Position numbers and translations under genes: made by a program. Of a stretch of DNA of 64,000 nt, positions 24,240 through 35,625 are shown piece after piece; within the stretch, counting starts at the first letter, position 1; each line of letters begins with the position of its first letter. The stretch is from Taenia hydatigena (lineage: Eukaryota > Platyhelminthes > Cestoda > Cyclophyllidea > Taeniidae): assembly GCA_036345935.2 (NCBI GenBank), contig JADWOT020001640.1:108429-172428 (forward strand), written 5' to 3'. The notes beneath the pieces were generated by a model. The model had not been told where the DNA came from. It saw only the letters and a program-made list of their open reading frames with translations, and ran no database searches.

Positions 24240-24825
24240 AACTGCACTGCAACACCACCTACTTCTGCAGCAACTGGTCTGCAGGTTGGGGCGCCTTTAG
24301 TGCCATGCATTTCTCTGTTCCTGCACTGCTCCGTGGAATCATACCGACGCAGCTCCTTGTACCAACGTGCAACCAAATAGCCCATCTTTCGCATTACTTC
24401 CAATCAAGCAGTTCAGCGTCCGATGATCCGTTTTCATTATGGCCACCCTTGCTATCGGGTGATGTCTAAGATGCCCTGCCATCAAGTAGGTGGCAAATAG
24501 TTCACGTTGAGCTACACTTCTCTGCCTTACATTTTGCTGATTTGGTACACCGATGACGGATTCGCTTACTATGTTCCTCTGCCTTCCGTGGGAGTACGTC
24601 GAGCACGGCTGCATCGCTAGCGTCATCATTCAGTGTACGCACGGTGAAGTTGCTCGACTCAAGGATTCAAGATGTTGGAATGGGCCCGTAGGTAGACACG
24701 TGACCCAGTTCTCTACGTACCTTATCATGCCCACTTTTTTATTGCTAAAAATTGCCCCACTCTTTCAGCAGTTTATACAGCTGTCCTGCAATCATTGCAA
24801 AGCCTAGTTGGTGTTTGTTGGGTCC
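24240..24825 (-). pseudogene. Ty3/gypsy RT-connection and RNase H remnant, opposite orientation
   Basis: On the minus strand the order is GFAMIAGQLYKLLKEWGNF (RT-RNase H connection), SNFTVRT with ASDAAVLDVL (the 'F-x-V-x-T-D-A-S' start of RNase H), RQRSVAQRELFATYLMAGHL with RHHP (the 'ERNYS-x-x-E-R-E-L' motif), KTDHRTLNCL ('TDH-x-x-L'), and ARWYKELRRYDSTEQCRNRE ('RW---L--YDF---HRPG'). Several frameshifts separate the blocks. It faces away from the 22.8-23.5 kb RT remnant, so the two are either an internally inverted element or two insertions. No integrase block was recognised. Confidence 0.82.
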
Positions 24826-25211
24826 TCTCTTGCTCTATTCAGGCGAGAGAGTACGGCTAAAGTTCCTCAAATGGACAGTGCAGAAATTGGCACCTCAGTA
24901 GCCTCAGGATGAAATCTACCTCCTGTAGCCCGTTCAACACAAAGTCTATACCGACGTCATGCTGTGGAATATCCCTGCCCAAGACGGGAGCATCGCCTAG
25001 GTGTACAATTTAATCCATTTTAGTAAAAGCATGATCAGTACGCCCTTCTGTGAGCAGTCGAAAGTGATGACCACTAAGTTCTGTGAATGGTTACACGACT
25101 CTTTGAGTGTGCATACTTTGCGCTGAAAATGACATCATTCCCACTCACTACATCCGTTTTTCTCAATTATTCCAACAGAAGAGAATTTTTTTTAATAGTA
25201 GAGGTTAGGCG

Positions 25212-25345
25212 ATTTCACTGTGGATGGTAGGTCATAAATGAATGAGTTCCCAGACCTGATTGACCGTCTGCACTACTTCCAAACAGCCCATATCCACAAG
25301 ACGGTTCCCTGGCTTGAGATGAGTTACTCCTTCGTTTTTCCACTA
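25212..25345 (+). pseudogene. Truncated copy of the last exon of the 57.9-63.6 kb gene
   Basis: Reads GDFTVDGRS, then a TAA (25,235-25,237), then NEFPDLIDRLHYFQTAH and KTVPWLEMSY. This matches EFTVDRASW, NDFPDLIDRLHYFQTAH and KTVLWLDMSY of the intact exon at 57,899-58,174. The homology starts inside the exon: the upstream ~130 bp of the exon and all earlier exons are missing here. The Trp codon became TAA and the original stop position is altered. It marks the outer breakpoint of the inverted duplication. Confidence 0.8.
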
Positions 25346-28300
25346 AAGAGACACTCAAACACCCATGCCACAGGTGGTGATGCCTTATCCGAAACGTTAG
25401 AGTGGACCATTTCATCTCGCACACCTCGTTCACGTCTATCAACAAGCACAGCTATCATTCCCTACGCAACCTCGTTCAATCCTCACATTTCTCTGTTAGC
25501 AAACAACCAAAAAAAAAGGAAAAATTTATTATAATGATATAAAATTAACAGGAACATACTGTGGAGACACCATCATAGCTTGGAAAGGGAGACGTAGGCA
25601 TTAGGAATAGTGAGGATTCAGAATTTAGGAAGTTTTATGCTGTTCCACATTAAAATGTTTCCAGAAGACACAATTAATCATTCCATGATGGTAGCGGTGT
25701 TTCTACACCGACAAATTCCACCTAAAATCCGTTGTGGACAGCGAACCTCTCGTCTGCATTCCATTCACACATCACCGATACTTGAACCTGCTAAACGAAA
25801 ACAGCAAGCATGGGTTAGGAGCAACTTTGTTCAATACGAAGAAAATAAGGTCTGAACAGAGGTGATGGTTTTTTAGCCGCATGAACAATTATGATGCAAC
25901 GGTATCATGTGAAGTAGTAAGCGCTGGTTCACGCTATACACGAAATAGACACTATTTATTAAGAAAGACACAGACCAGCGACAGTGCCCGTGTACAACAA
26001 TTGCGGGGATGAACAAATCTTCTCATGAAGGAAACCGTTTACAATCGCCAACCCATTCAGCAATTTGACGATTGAGCAACGTAGATGCCTATCAATTAGT
26101 GGCGATCCTGGAAATGTTGGATTCCAACCCACTCGCACAGTGGGAATTCCTGAGACCCTTTCTTTGTTCGGCAAACTTCCCGATAGCCAGCGTCCGCTTC
26201 ACACAACTGTTCAATGCCTGCAGATGTCTCCTATTAAAGCATCCTCTCCTCCATTTTGTTCGACCAAAAGGAAATCACAATCAAGATGTTTTGAAAACCG
26301 GACTGCTGCGATAGGCATGGAACTGTCCATAACGGCATCGACAGCTCTGCGCTAACGTGACGTGACATAGTGTGTGACCTAGCTAGCCTTTCAGCATTGC
26401 TGCATCTCATCTTCGACAGCACCTGCATTCTCGCAACCACACTGCTTGACATCTGCTCCTCTCCCTTACCTTCCACCAACATGAAATTGGTGTTTTCACC
26501 TCCTCTAAGTGGCTTTCTACTCGTCTGACCAAAGCGCTTTCTTCTAACATCTTAGTCATCCAAAATTATTCATTTTCCACTATTTTCATGCTCTCTGTGA
26601 ACGCTGTAGACAGGTCTGTCTCGACCAGCCTCATATCCACCGCATGCTGCCCGAATTGACCCCCACACATTCCGCACGTAGAGGAAAGGACTGGCAAGCA
26701 GATCGATAGTCGAGAAAACCGAGAGATAGGTAGGTAGGTCGGCAGACGGAGGGATTGAGGTATACGGAGTGACTTAAAAGGTCATCGGACAGCCAACACT
26801 AGCTTTACCGCCTCACCTAGCCTCTATCTCTACATCTCTAATAACTGACCAACCAAGTGAAGAAACAGAAACAGTTGTGCAATTAAATAACAGAACAAAT
26901 CTGGTACTTTGCAAAGAAATCCTCCCAAAACGAAACCATTAATAGGCATGATGGTGGAAAACGATACCAAGAATAGAGGCAGAAGCAAAGACAAGATACT
27001 ACTGACGACCACTGTCGTATCCAGGGTCTCATCGGTGCGGTATATATGCCACAAAATAAGGGGCGTGCCGCAAGGAAAGCACTTGTGCGACAGACACAAA
27101 GCCAATTAATGTCACGGGACTGGGTAGCAAGCCGGACCAAACCTGGCACCAGACAGTTGCACCCATTACCCTGGGCATGTCTATGCCGGTAACATCCCCC
27201 CTCCTCCACCCAAGCTACCTAGTGCACCTACAACTCCACTGCACGGAACACATGCATGGCAGCACTCAGTCAATTAGCACCGCGCAAAAGACCAGCCAGT
27301 ATGTATGTGCTCAAAACAGTGGAACAAGCACCATGCGTAAATAAGGCAGCTAGACATAGCTAGGCATTCCATTCCGTTCCATTATGAGTAATTTCCATCT
27401 TGACCATTGTTAGCAGCAATAATGCGGTAAAAATGAAGCAATGCACCTCAGAAACACGAGTCACGAGGGCGTCAGGGCATTACTTTAGCATCTCCGACAG
27501 CCCAATGTTCTGACGAAGATGAAGCGATTCCAACACGACCATGGCGAAAAAACAGATCCCCCACCTTCGCCCGTCTATATACCCTACCCTTACCAGTCAA
27601 TTAGCCCAATCAACAGATAAGTTAAAAGCTCGTAAGTAAAGAAACGGATGAAGCTTAACGTTTGCCAGTGCACATTTGCCTGTGTCTTGAGGGACATCCA
27701 CCTAGCTAGCCTAAGGGAGACGCTAAACCTACATTTTTGCCTATTTCCGCAACCCATCAGTCAGCTATTAGCCCTAAGGAAAAAACAGCTAAAGCCAAGG
27801 TTAATTACCACTACAAGTAAGGCAAGGCCGGCGAAGACTACGCCGAAACAACTACATTGATACAGGAGGAGGAGGAGTGAACAAACCGAGGCAATCGATG
27901 GGCTTTCCTCAAAGTCATCTCCGTGACAATACATTTCCGATACACACCCCTTCATAAGCATTTCGAAGGCACGCATCCCGGGATGCTTCTTTTGACGATA
28001 TCAAACGTGCACAGTCCGGAGGTTCACACAAGGAGCACTAATCATGCAGATTCAGATAACATTGGCAGAAAGAACCCGCGAAACTGACTGACATTCAGTA
28101 AAACTTAGGTGTGCCCAAAAATGCGCATTCAATTACGAGATGGTCCTCCTCAAATCCGCTAAACAATGAGGATAAGTAGAGCAGCAAAAAGCTTTCCAAT
28201 CATAAGCAGATTCACTAGAATCTAATCACTTGACACAACTGTGCGCAGTGTCCATGGCACTGTTCCGAATGTGTAAGAACACTTACTTGGAACCGATAAT

Positions 28301-31300
28301 TACAGTCCATCGCAGATGTCCACATTTGCAATGATGCAAACTGCCGTATTCTACCCATCAGCATCCTGTCCACTCAATCTGACAACTACGAATTTAACAT
28401 ACTTTGTAATAAAGACAGACAGCTTGTCCCAATCGAAATTCTCAAAAAGCACATGCATATTCATTGAAAAACTAAACACAACCTTTCTCGGTCAGATTTG
28501 AATGAAAAAAAAAAACGAGTAACAGACGAAAGTACGCCGTCTACCCTCCTAAACGCAAAGCGATAACAAGATGCGCAAAGTGGACAAATTCAGCCAGTGG
28601 CATGACCGGACGTCATTGAGCGCAAAAGCTAGAACTGCCAACAATTAAAGTATACTAGTGCTGAGTGAAAGTACCTAAACAACTGGTGGCAGCAAACAAG
28701 TGGAACACGTAGAAATGAGAAAATAAAAAGACGCAGTTAGCCCCAAACCAGCATTTGATTCCCATCGAAAAGACTTCGTCTGTGGCCAACGCAAAACACT
28801 AAACCTCGCACTCAGGCGTCACACCTCATCAAAGTTGACAAAACGGCAAATAGAGTGCATAAATGGGGGCTTTTCAAATGTGCGTAAATATGCATTTATA
28901 CTCACCTATTATTCAGCGGGTCCTCCATGCATCTACAAGCATTACACTCATCGGCGCGGCCCTTGTTGCCTACCGCATCACAAAGCAGAAGCCATGACAC
29001 GGCACCGCTTGCACCCTACTTCGCGGCGGACTTCCAACAGTTTCGACAAAATCCCATCAGCGAACGCTGATTGCCAAAACGCCCTTTAACGGCGGCGCAG
29101 CCTCAACAAAACGTCTGTCCTTTACGGAATCGGAAAAACTGCTAACGTGCAGCCTCATTTGCCCAGTCGTTCCCATTTTGCGCGGTAAAATACAAAGTTT
29201 GAATTTATCCATCACCTGGGTCACCAAATACTCCACCCAAGGAACACCCTCGAATCTGCAGGAACAAACCGGGACTTAAAGAAGCAGTGTCAATCAAGGC
29301 GATGGATCGATGCGCTGTGACGATGGAGTAGGCTGCACGTTGACGCCTCAGTCGTAGCAGTCTTTACGACCTTGACTTAGGCTTGTTTTGATTGCGTCTA
29401 TTGAAGTTACAGGAGACAACATACATTTTACTAGTGAAGAAAATACCCAAGTATCCTTTCGGAGGGCACTGCAGATATATTAGCGTCCGATGAACGCAAT
29501 AAATTCGACCAATAGGATTATTGTAACAATTCGGAAAATGTAGCTGTCACTGCATTTGTCAATAGACTTCGAGGAAAGGATAGATGACGAATTCATTGGG
29601 GCACAGCACAAATTAAATCAACTTGCAGGCTGGAGTAGACAGCAGGAGAGAAGTCAAACATCAAATTCGACATTTTTTTCAGCAATCACCTTAAGCATAT
29701 TAAATGCACCGCCACAGACAGGTACATTCTTGTCATCCTTAAGGTTCGGACCATCATTGACTTCATGCGAAGCCTAAAATGGAACAGTTTATTTCCTTCT
29801 TGAACTAGCGGAGCTTATCTAGCCAAAACACTGCCGCAATTAAAACACGCAACGTGCCCACCATGTCGACAGACAATGCACTAAGCATGACCGGTGACCT
29901 CGAAACTGCCAAACCTGAAGAACCACTGTCAAGAAAACATCTTTTAATCTTAAGAGTTATTAAAAATACACAAACGCACCATCAAGCTTGGCCTTAGAAC
30001 AACTGCTAAAATTGATCTACAGCTACAAAAAGCATTATACATCATGCAAACTGCGCTGTATTTTTTCTAAAAGAGGCGTCAGAACATTATGGACCACACG
30101 TGAGAATTGAAACGCCATTAACTTAGATGACAGGTGATCGACACAACCCTTATGGATAGTGAAAGGGTGGCCTCTGTCGACATAATTATTACACAATGGA
30201 TAGGAATTTAGCACGCTTCCCGTTTGTCTCCTCGTCTTCTGCCTCAAAACCCTTTGAACAAATAGATTAGAGCTAACGGACCTTATTGCAAACTTGGGTT
30301 GCTCGGGCTACTATCTCTCGTTTCTCCTCCGAGGAATTCTGACGAAACCATCATCACTAGGAGTGCGATGGCTGCCTCTCCGTCTCTCAAAGTTCCATTT
30401 CAACGACAAAAGTATTGCACAAACTCTTCGTCTTACTGACCCCGTCTTCGATACTGTCCCTATTGAATGCCTTTCTTCCAGCCATTAAAGTTCAAACTTC
30501 ATTTTCGCATCTGATCAGTCGTGCACCTTTGCAGAATCACAGATGCAATATTAAGCGATTGATGGCTATAAACCTAGCAGTGCGATGTGGACAAAACAAT
30601 TGATAGGTGTTAGAACGTTTCCATATGGCATGAGCTGTAAATGTTGCAATGGGCAAAAGCAAGTACGACATTAAATCGTGGGGCATCTTCGCTTGCTCCT
30701 CTTCTTCCTCCTGAACATTAGTAACCACAACCCAGCAATAAGTCACCTCAATCAACGCTCACACATGCGAACATCACGAAAAGCCAATGCATCGTACGAA
30801 GGCCCTTAAGAATATAACCCCAAATCGGCTTCACCTCACACCATACCGCTGTTGTTGTTACCGTTAAAAGCCTCAAAATCTAACCACTACCTTAAGTTGA
30901 AAAAAAAAAAACAAAGAACAAGCAAAAATATTGGGATTGTAAGCCTATGATAAGATCCCATGCAACTTGTACAACATACGCTGCCCCATGAGGGTGTACT
31001 TACCAAGGTACCGCCCTCCTCTACCTTTCCTCTCGCCTGCCTGCCTCGCACCCTCACACGCCACAGCCAGTCTTCCATGTGATTTTGGGGCCTTCTTCCA
31101 AGCACATAGCCGCACTGTCTACCCACTCATGCCCTGCGTGAAGGAATGATCCACACTGAGGAGGAGGAGAGGGGGCGAGGGAACTCTCAACCGCATTCGT
31201 TGCTCCTCTAGTAATTGTTTTGACACCACAGCTTTCGCCGTCGACATTGACCAATTCGAAAGCACCGAGTGTAGTCTCAGCGCCTTCCCATGGATCGGCT

Positions 31301-33563
31301 TCTATGTCCACATTCCCCTTTGCCATTATTGCCAACGTCGACAACAACGATGCGTTATTGTTGACAGGCAGCCTGATGAGTCCGTAATTGATGACGACAG
31401 CGACGACAACGTTGAGAAGCGTCACGTAGCCAGCCTCGCAAACAATGGCGACGGCGACGGTGGCGAGGCAGCTAGTGTTGGTCAGAAGCCGACTATTACA
31501 ACACACAAACACTGTACTTATAAATTTCGCGTACAAAATTGACACCCAGTGCTACTCACTCACGTCTCCATACCTATCACATAATAATGCTCAAGAGGAA
31601 GTAAAAAGCCCTTTTTGCTGTACTTTAGACCCGCGACCGCTTTGACACCATGTAAAGCCAAGTGCTTGGTAAGTTCACCTCCTCGCCTTCCCTTAAAGCA
31701 AATGAGGCCCTATTCGCCACAATATCACTTCTTCCCTATTCAAATAACCCTCTACCTACCTACCTACTTCAATCAATTTCCTCCACTCCATTGTTCAGCA
31801 CAGCGAACAAATGCAAAAGTGTTGCCATCCGACAAACAACCGAAATTCGTCAAATTTTCTCTCGCAAACCTCATTAATAAAAAAGGATTCCTACACACAC
31901 ACACGTTTAGGTAACTAAAAACAAGCTCTAGACGATCCTGAAAATATCAGTGCACATAAATTCACGTAAAGCAAAAAATTAGCAGACAATAAGAAAATAA
32001 ATGCACGCCTCGAAATGTAAAATTAAAAACACACACACCCAAATGCACAAAAAGAAGGGACATCTAGAGTAGGCTTAAAAAGAAAGCTCTGGAACACTTC
32101 TCCTACTCCCCATCCTTTCAGTGTTAACACAATCATCAACGCAACTAATCAACGTGGCAATAAGTCTGCCCCCTTCCCCAACCTATCAGTTTTACAATTC
32201 AGTTAGTCTACTAAACTTGCGGACACGTAATTCTCACCCAATGTTTGTGCCCTGCAACCGAAAGGTCACACCTACCGCTATGCCATCCAACACACACTGC
32301 TATCGTCCATGCCAACATTCGCATCGCAAAACCGAGAAGAGGACGCCACAGCCAATGACTCCACAAGCTCGTATTGCCTACCACCGCCACAGCAATTTCG
32401 TAGCATCAGAAAAGGAAAAAAAAGCAAACAACGAAAGAGCCGATGGGTGAATGGTCAATGCGCTGCAAAGCTAACGCCTCCAAACATAACTATTAGTAGA
32501 AAACACCTTAACGAGCAAGCGTTTGAGAGTGCTACAAAGTACACCCTGCGTAATGATACCAAAGCTTCCCACTAGTCACTTTTTCCTCCGCTTCTGCTGC
32601 GTCCACCTCGCCCAGACACCAACTCATGCCGTCAAAGCTGAGCCTGCCATTAAGCCATCACCGAGGCTTTCTACACAACACATTTTGCAAGGCTCACATC
32701 AACACAAAAAATCGAGGTCCCCAAGTCAATGAGCACGTTGAATCTATAGCTACACAAAAAGAGCAAAGATTCACTTACAGCAACCCAATCTTACCTGTGG
32801 AACGCGTGGAGTGATAGCGAAGGCGAGCGCCGCACTCATTGCCAACAGATAATGCCCCCATTTTTGTAAAAGGAGAAGTCCTGACAGGAACTGCAGCTAT
32901 CTCTTCAACGTCTATTCTAGAATGTGAACGGATATAGGTAATGGATAAAAAGGCATATAGGTATGAGTAATTATTAGCAAGAAAGTAATAAATAGGCACC
33001 AAACAATCTTGATTTACGACACGAAGTATTGTATAGAAAGAAGTGAACGCAATTAGACCTTATAGTTGGGAAACAAAATGTTTTAACATTCGCATTATGG
33101 AGCCTTCGCGTTTACTCTAGCGAGTAGACGTATAAAGGAAGCCATTCGGCACGTAACAGACCTAGTGACAGCTAACGATCAAAAACAAATAAAAAAGGGC
33201 CAAATACTTACCAGATTTCCAACTTGTCCCAGTAAATTAAGCTCAATCACCGAAAACGATGGCCACCGAGATGCACACCACCTACGTGCTTCACGTGCAA
33301 ATCTAGCCAATCACTTTATTGAACATTCGATAAAACAAATGAACTTCAAATTTAATGTATTTTTAATGAACTAAAGGTTATTAGAAATAACCAGTTTATT
33401 AAGCGCTGTGATTAAATATTGAAATGATCGCACTATATTAATACCTATCAGGCGTAAGCAAGATAACAGGCAACAAAACTTAGGTATAACAACGCATTGA
33501 AATGAAATTGCAAGAGTCACAGACTAATAATAAGTATAATTTAGCTAGTTTTGCAAAGTGTAT

Positions 33564-33748
33564 TGTAGCGTCCCGAGGCTCCCTTAAGGCAAAAGAAGGC
33601 AAAGTGGCAGGATAGAATATATATATTCATCGGACAGAGGGAAAATGGCTGCTGGCATGGCCCAGAGGCCAGCCCACGCAGCTAGGGCAATATGGCCACC
33701 TCTGTGACCTTGACAGAAAACGGCAGTTCTAACAACCAAAGTATTACA
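33564..33748 (-). repeat. TRIM LTR (3' LTR in element orientation)
   Basis: 185 bp, TGTAGCG...TATTACA on the plus strand, identical by eye to the other LTR. It is preceded by target duplication TGTAT and adjoins the polypurine tract. Confidence 0.92.
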
Positions 33749-34237
33749 TTGCCCCTCTCCTCTCTCGAGCGTCGTCCTCGACGCGCCCCTCGGTTATCTC
33801 CCGTGTCAGCCATCACAACATCCTCAGTGCTGCAGGAAGCACCCACGAGCTAACCATGCCAGTCGCCGACATTCGTCGCGATTGAGGCGATGCTTGACAC
33901 CAACGTCAGTGATCCCTCTTGACAGTGCATTGCACTTCGAGTTTCGTCTGCCTTGGAAACAAGGTTCGGAATAAGTGGTTCTGCCGACCATCAGTATGTC
34001 CGTATGTGGACGTTAGCGCGCCGATATCCTTAAGCAAGTAGATATTAGGGGTAATCCTTGGAACGAAACTTCCCAGGTGGGCCATGGCTAGTGTCGCTTC
34101 AGTTGTTGATAGCTTTCTTGTAGAACACGGAGATGGGGTAGCACATGCACTTCTTTCGCACCGCTGCAACATGCCACAGGCGGTAGAGATCGGGATAGTA
34201 ACCCTATAGAGTCGGGTTCGCTTTCCGCTGCCACCAA

Positions 34238-34422
34238 TGTAGCGTCCCGAGGCTCCCTTAAGGCAAAAGAAGGCAAAGTGGCAGGATAGAATATATATAT
34301 TCATCGGACAGAGGGAAAATGGCTGCTGGCATGGCCCAGAGGCCAGCCCACGCAGCTAGGGCAATATGGCCACCTCTGTGACCTTGACAGAAAACGGCAG
34401 TTCTAACAACCAAAGTATTACA
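34238..34422 (-). repeat. TRIM LTR (5' LTR in element orientation)
   Basis: 185 bp, identical by eye to 33,564-33,748. It is followed on the plus strand by TGTAT. The primer-binding site lies immediately inside. Confidence 0.92.
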
Positions 34423-34632
34423 TGTATCGCAATAATTTATCTTTATATCTTGACTAATACCAAGTTTGACGTGTTCAACCAAGTTGATTTATAAAGCCTA
34501 TTACAACGCACTTTTGTTTCTGATTTGCTTCGGTAATTTTAATAATTTTTCAACAGGAGTTTAAGTATTTTTGCCAACTTGATTCCTGGTACACAGGCAA
34601 GTGACCGGCGTAGTGTTCTGAGTTTATCTTGA

Positions 34633-34690
34633 AGGCCACCTCTGTAACCGAGACCGATTCCGACAGTCCAAACAACCGAAATACTGCAAC
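34633..34690 (-). repeat. Decayed TRIM-LTR fragment
   Basis: 'ggccacctctgt', then 'ccgacagt', 'aacaaccgaaa' and 'tactgca' follow the plus-strand order of the LTR end ('ggccacctctgt', 'cggcagtt', 'aacaaccaaa', 'tattaca'). It sits in a ~215-bp left-arm block (about 34,610-34,825) that has no counterpart in the right arm, so it is probably an old, eroded solo LTR. Confidence 0.6.
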
Positions 34691-35011
34691 TGAAACGGCA
34701 TCCGCAATTCCGCCAGACCTCTAATGACATTTTAAAAAGAAAATTAAGAAAAAGTAAAGGTAAAATTATAGGCATTACCTATGGCAAGTAGAGATGCTGT
34801 AGGCGGTTCTTCCGCGTTGTTATAAACAAAAGGAAGATATGGGATAACTGGGTCTAAGTGCGTAATTCTAAGCACAACTTTAAGCCTACATAAAAAAACG
34901 AAAAGACCCGGAAGCATAGAATTATTGATGTATGCGTAAATGCAAACAAGGATTGCATCAAAAACATTTGTCGTGGATAGAAATCCACACATAATGGTGT
35001 AATACTGAAGC

Positions 35012-35198
35012 CGTAGTACTTTGTTCATTTGTACTACCGGTTTTTAGTCAGGGTCACGGGGGTGGCTATCATGTCCTGGCTGCGTAGGCTGGCCACTGGG
35101 CCATGCCGGCGGCTTATTTCCCTCTGCCGGTTGAATATATACATTCCACCCTGATATTCTGCCTTCTTTTGCCTTTGAAAGAGCCTCGGGAGGCTACA
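35012..35198 (+). mobile_element. Diverged solo LTR of the TRIM family
   Basis: 187 bp aligning along its full length with the TRIM LTR read on the minus strand: CGTAGTACTTTG, GTCAGGGTCAC, CTGGGCCATGCC, CCCTCTG, GAATATATACATTC, CTTCTTTTGCCTT and GCCTCGGGAGGCTACA. Flanks are GAAGC (35,007-35,011) and GAAGT (35,199-35,203), a 5-bp target duplication with one transition. The homologous right-arm sequence (about 47,530) runs straight through without it. It is older than the complete TRIM because it is clearly diverged. Confidence 0.85.
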
Positions 35199-35625
35199 GA
35201 AGTCCTTGGGCTGGGTTCATGGTTAGTTGAGGGGCCAAACAATACAATGGATAGCACTGGGCAGGGCACTAAAATTGTGCAGAGAGCAAATGATGTTATG
35301 ATGGATTCCTGTTAAACAGGGTTCCAGTCCTCCTCCTCAAATGCGCTGACGGTATCCAACAGAGGTAATGGATGCATCAAATGAACAAAAGTCAAAACAA
35401 CATTCTGCCTTGGTAAGTTAAATATCGTGCGTATTGATTAGGTACTGCTTAAATCACTTTCGTAAATTTGTTTGGCTAAGTATCCCAACACGTAATTTGG
35501 GGTGCCAATTTCACCGCAAAGTCCTTACTTGTATAGTGCTAGGATCAACGCCTCGTCTATCGTAAATTGCGCATATGGGTATGCTTAAGGATGCTGTGGT
35601 ACTTGCACACATTTAGTAGACTCTT

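Larger units (their letters stand above)
33564..34422 (-). mobile_element. Complete TRIM-type LTR retrotransposon (non-autonomous)
   Basis: Two 185-bp direct repeats, identical by eye, flank a 489-bp interior with no pol-like coding. The element is flanked by a perfect 5-bp target duplication, TGTAT (33,559-33,563 and 34,423-34,427). Orientation is minus. Just inside the upstream LTR is a primer-binding site, TGGTGGCAGCGGAAAGCG (34,236 downward), whose complement looks like a tRNA 3' end (...GCTGCCACCA). Just before the downstream LTR is the purine tract GAGAGAGGAGAGGGGCAA (about 33,766-33,749). The LTR contains AATATATATATTC as a likely TATA box. With no coding capacity it must be mobilised in trans. 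Architecture and size fit the TRIM family described in taeniid tapeworms. Identical LTRs and a perfect duplication indicate a young insertion. The right arm lacks it. Confidence 0.9.
25203..35615 (+). repeat. Left arm of a ~33-kb imperfect palindrome
   Basis: Reverse-complement homologue of 47,063-58,045. Paired anchors (left/right): 25,238/58,010; 25,570/57,660; 26,050/57,150; 26,600/55,390; 26,870/55,130; 27,700/54,230; 28,400/53,560; 29,650/52,310; 30,450/51,270; 31,290/50,470; 32,600/49,310; 33,300/48,400; 34,480/47,840; 35,330/47,390; 35,560/47,120. Identity looks like 75-80% with many small indels. The arm is A+C-rich, mirroring the G+T-rich right arm. Frames that are long in one arm are usually broken in the other, so I do not call genes inside the arms. 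Left-only insertions are the TRIM, a decayed LTR piece near 34.6 kb and the solo LTR at 35.0 kb. Confidence 0.9.

Noticed and set aside
26830..27105. Hydrophobic 91-codon frame, with an 85-codon counterpart at 54,896-55,153, that could suggest a membrane protein
   Set aside because: Conserved between arms only as much as the surrounding DNA. The antisense frame is conserved just as well, and it has indels.
31054..31545. 163-codon open frame on the minus strand in the left arm
   Set aside because: Part of it aligns with a frame in the right arm, but the first third is frameshifted and stopped there, and the opposite strand is conserved equally well. This fits general DNA homology better than a coding gene.
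34209..34237. tRNA-like 3' end (GGGTTCG...GCTGCCACCA)
   Set aside because: It is the complement of the TRIM primer-binding site just inside the LTR. No acceptor 5' half or other tRNA arms lie upstream.
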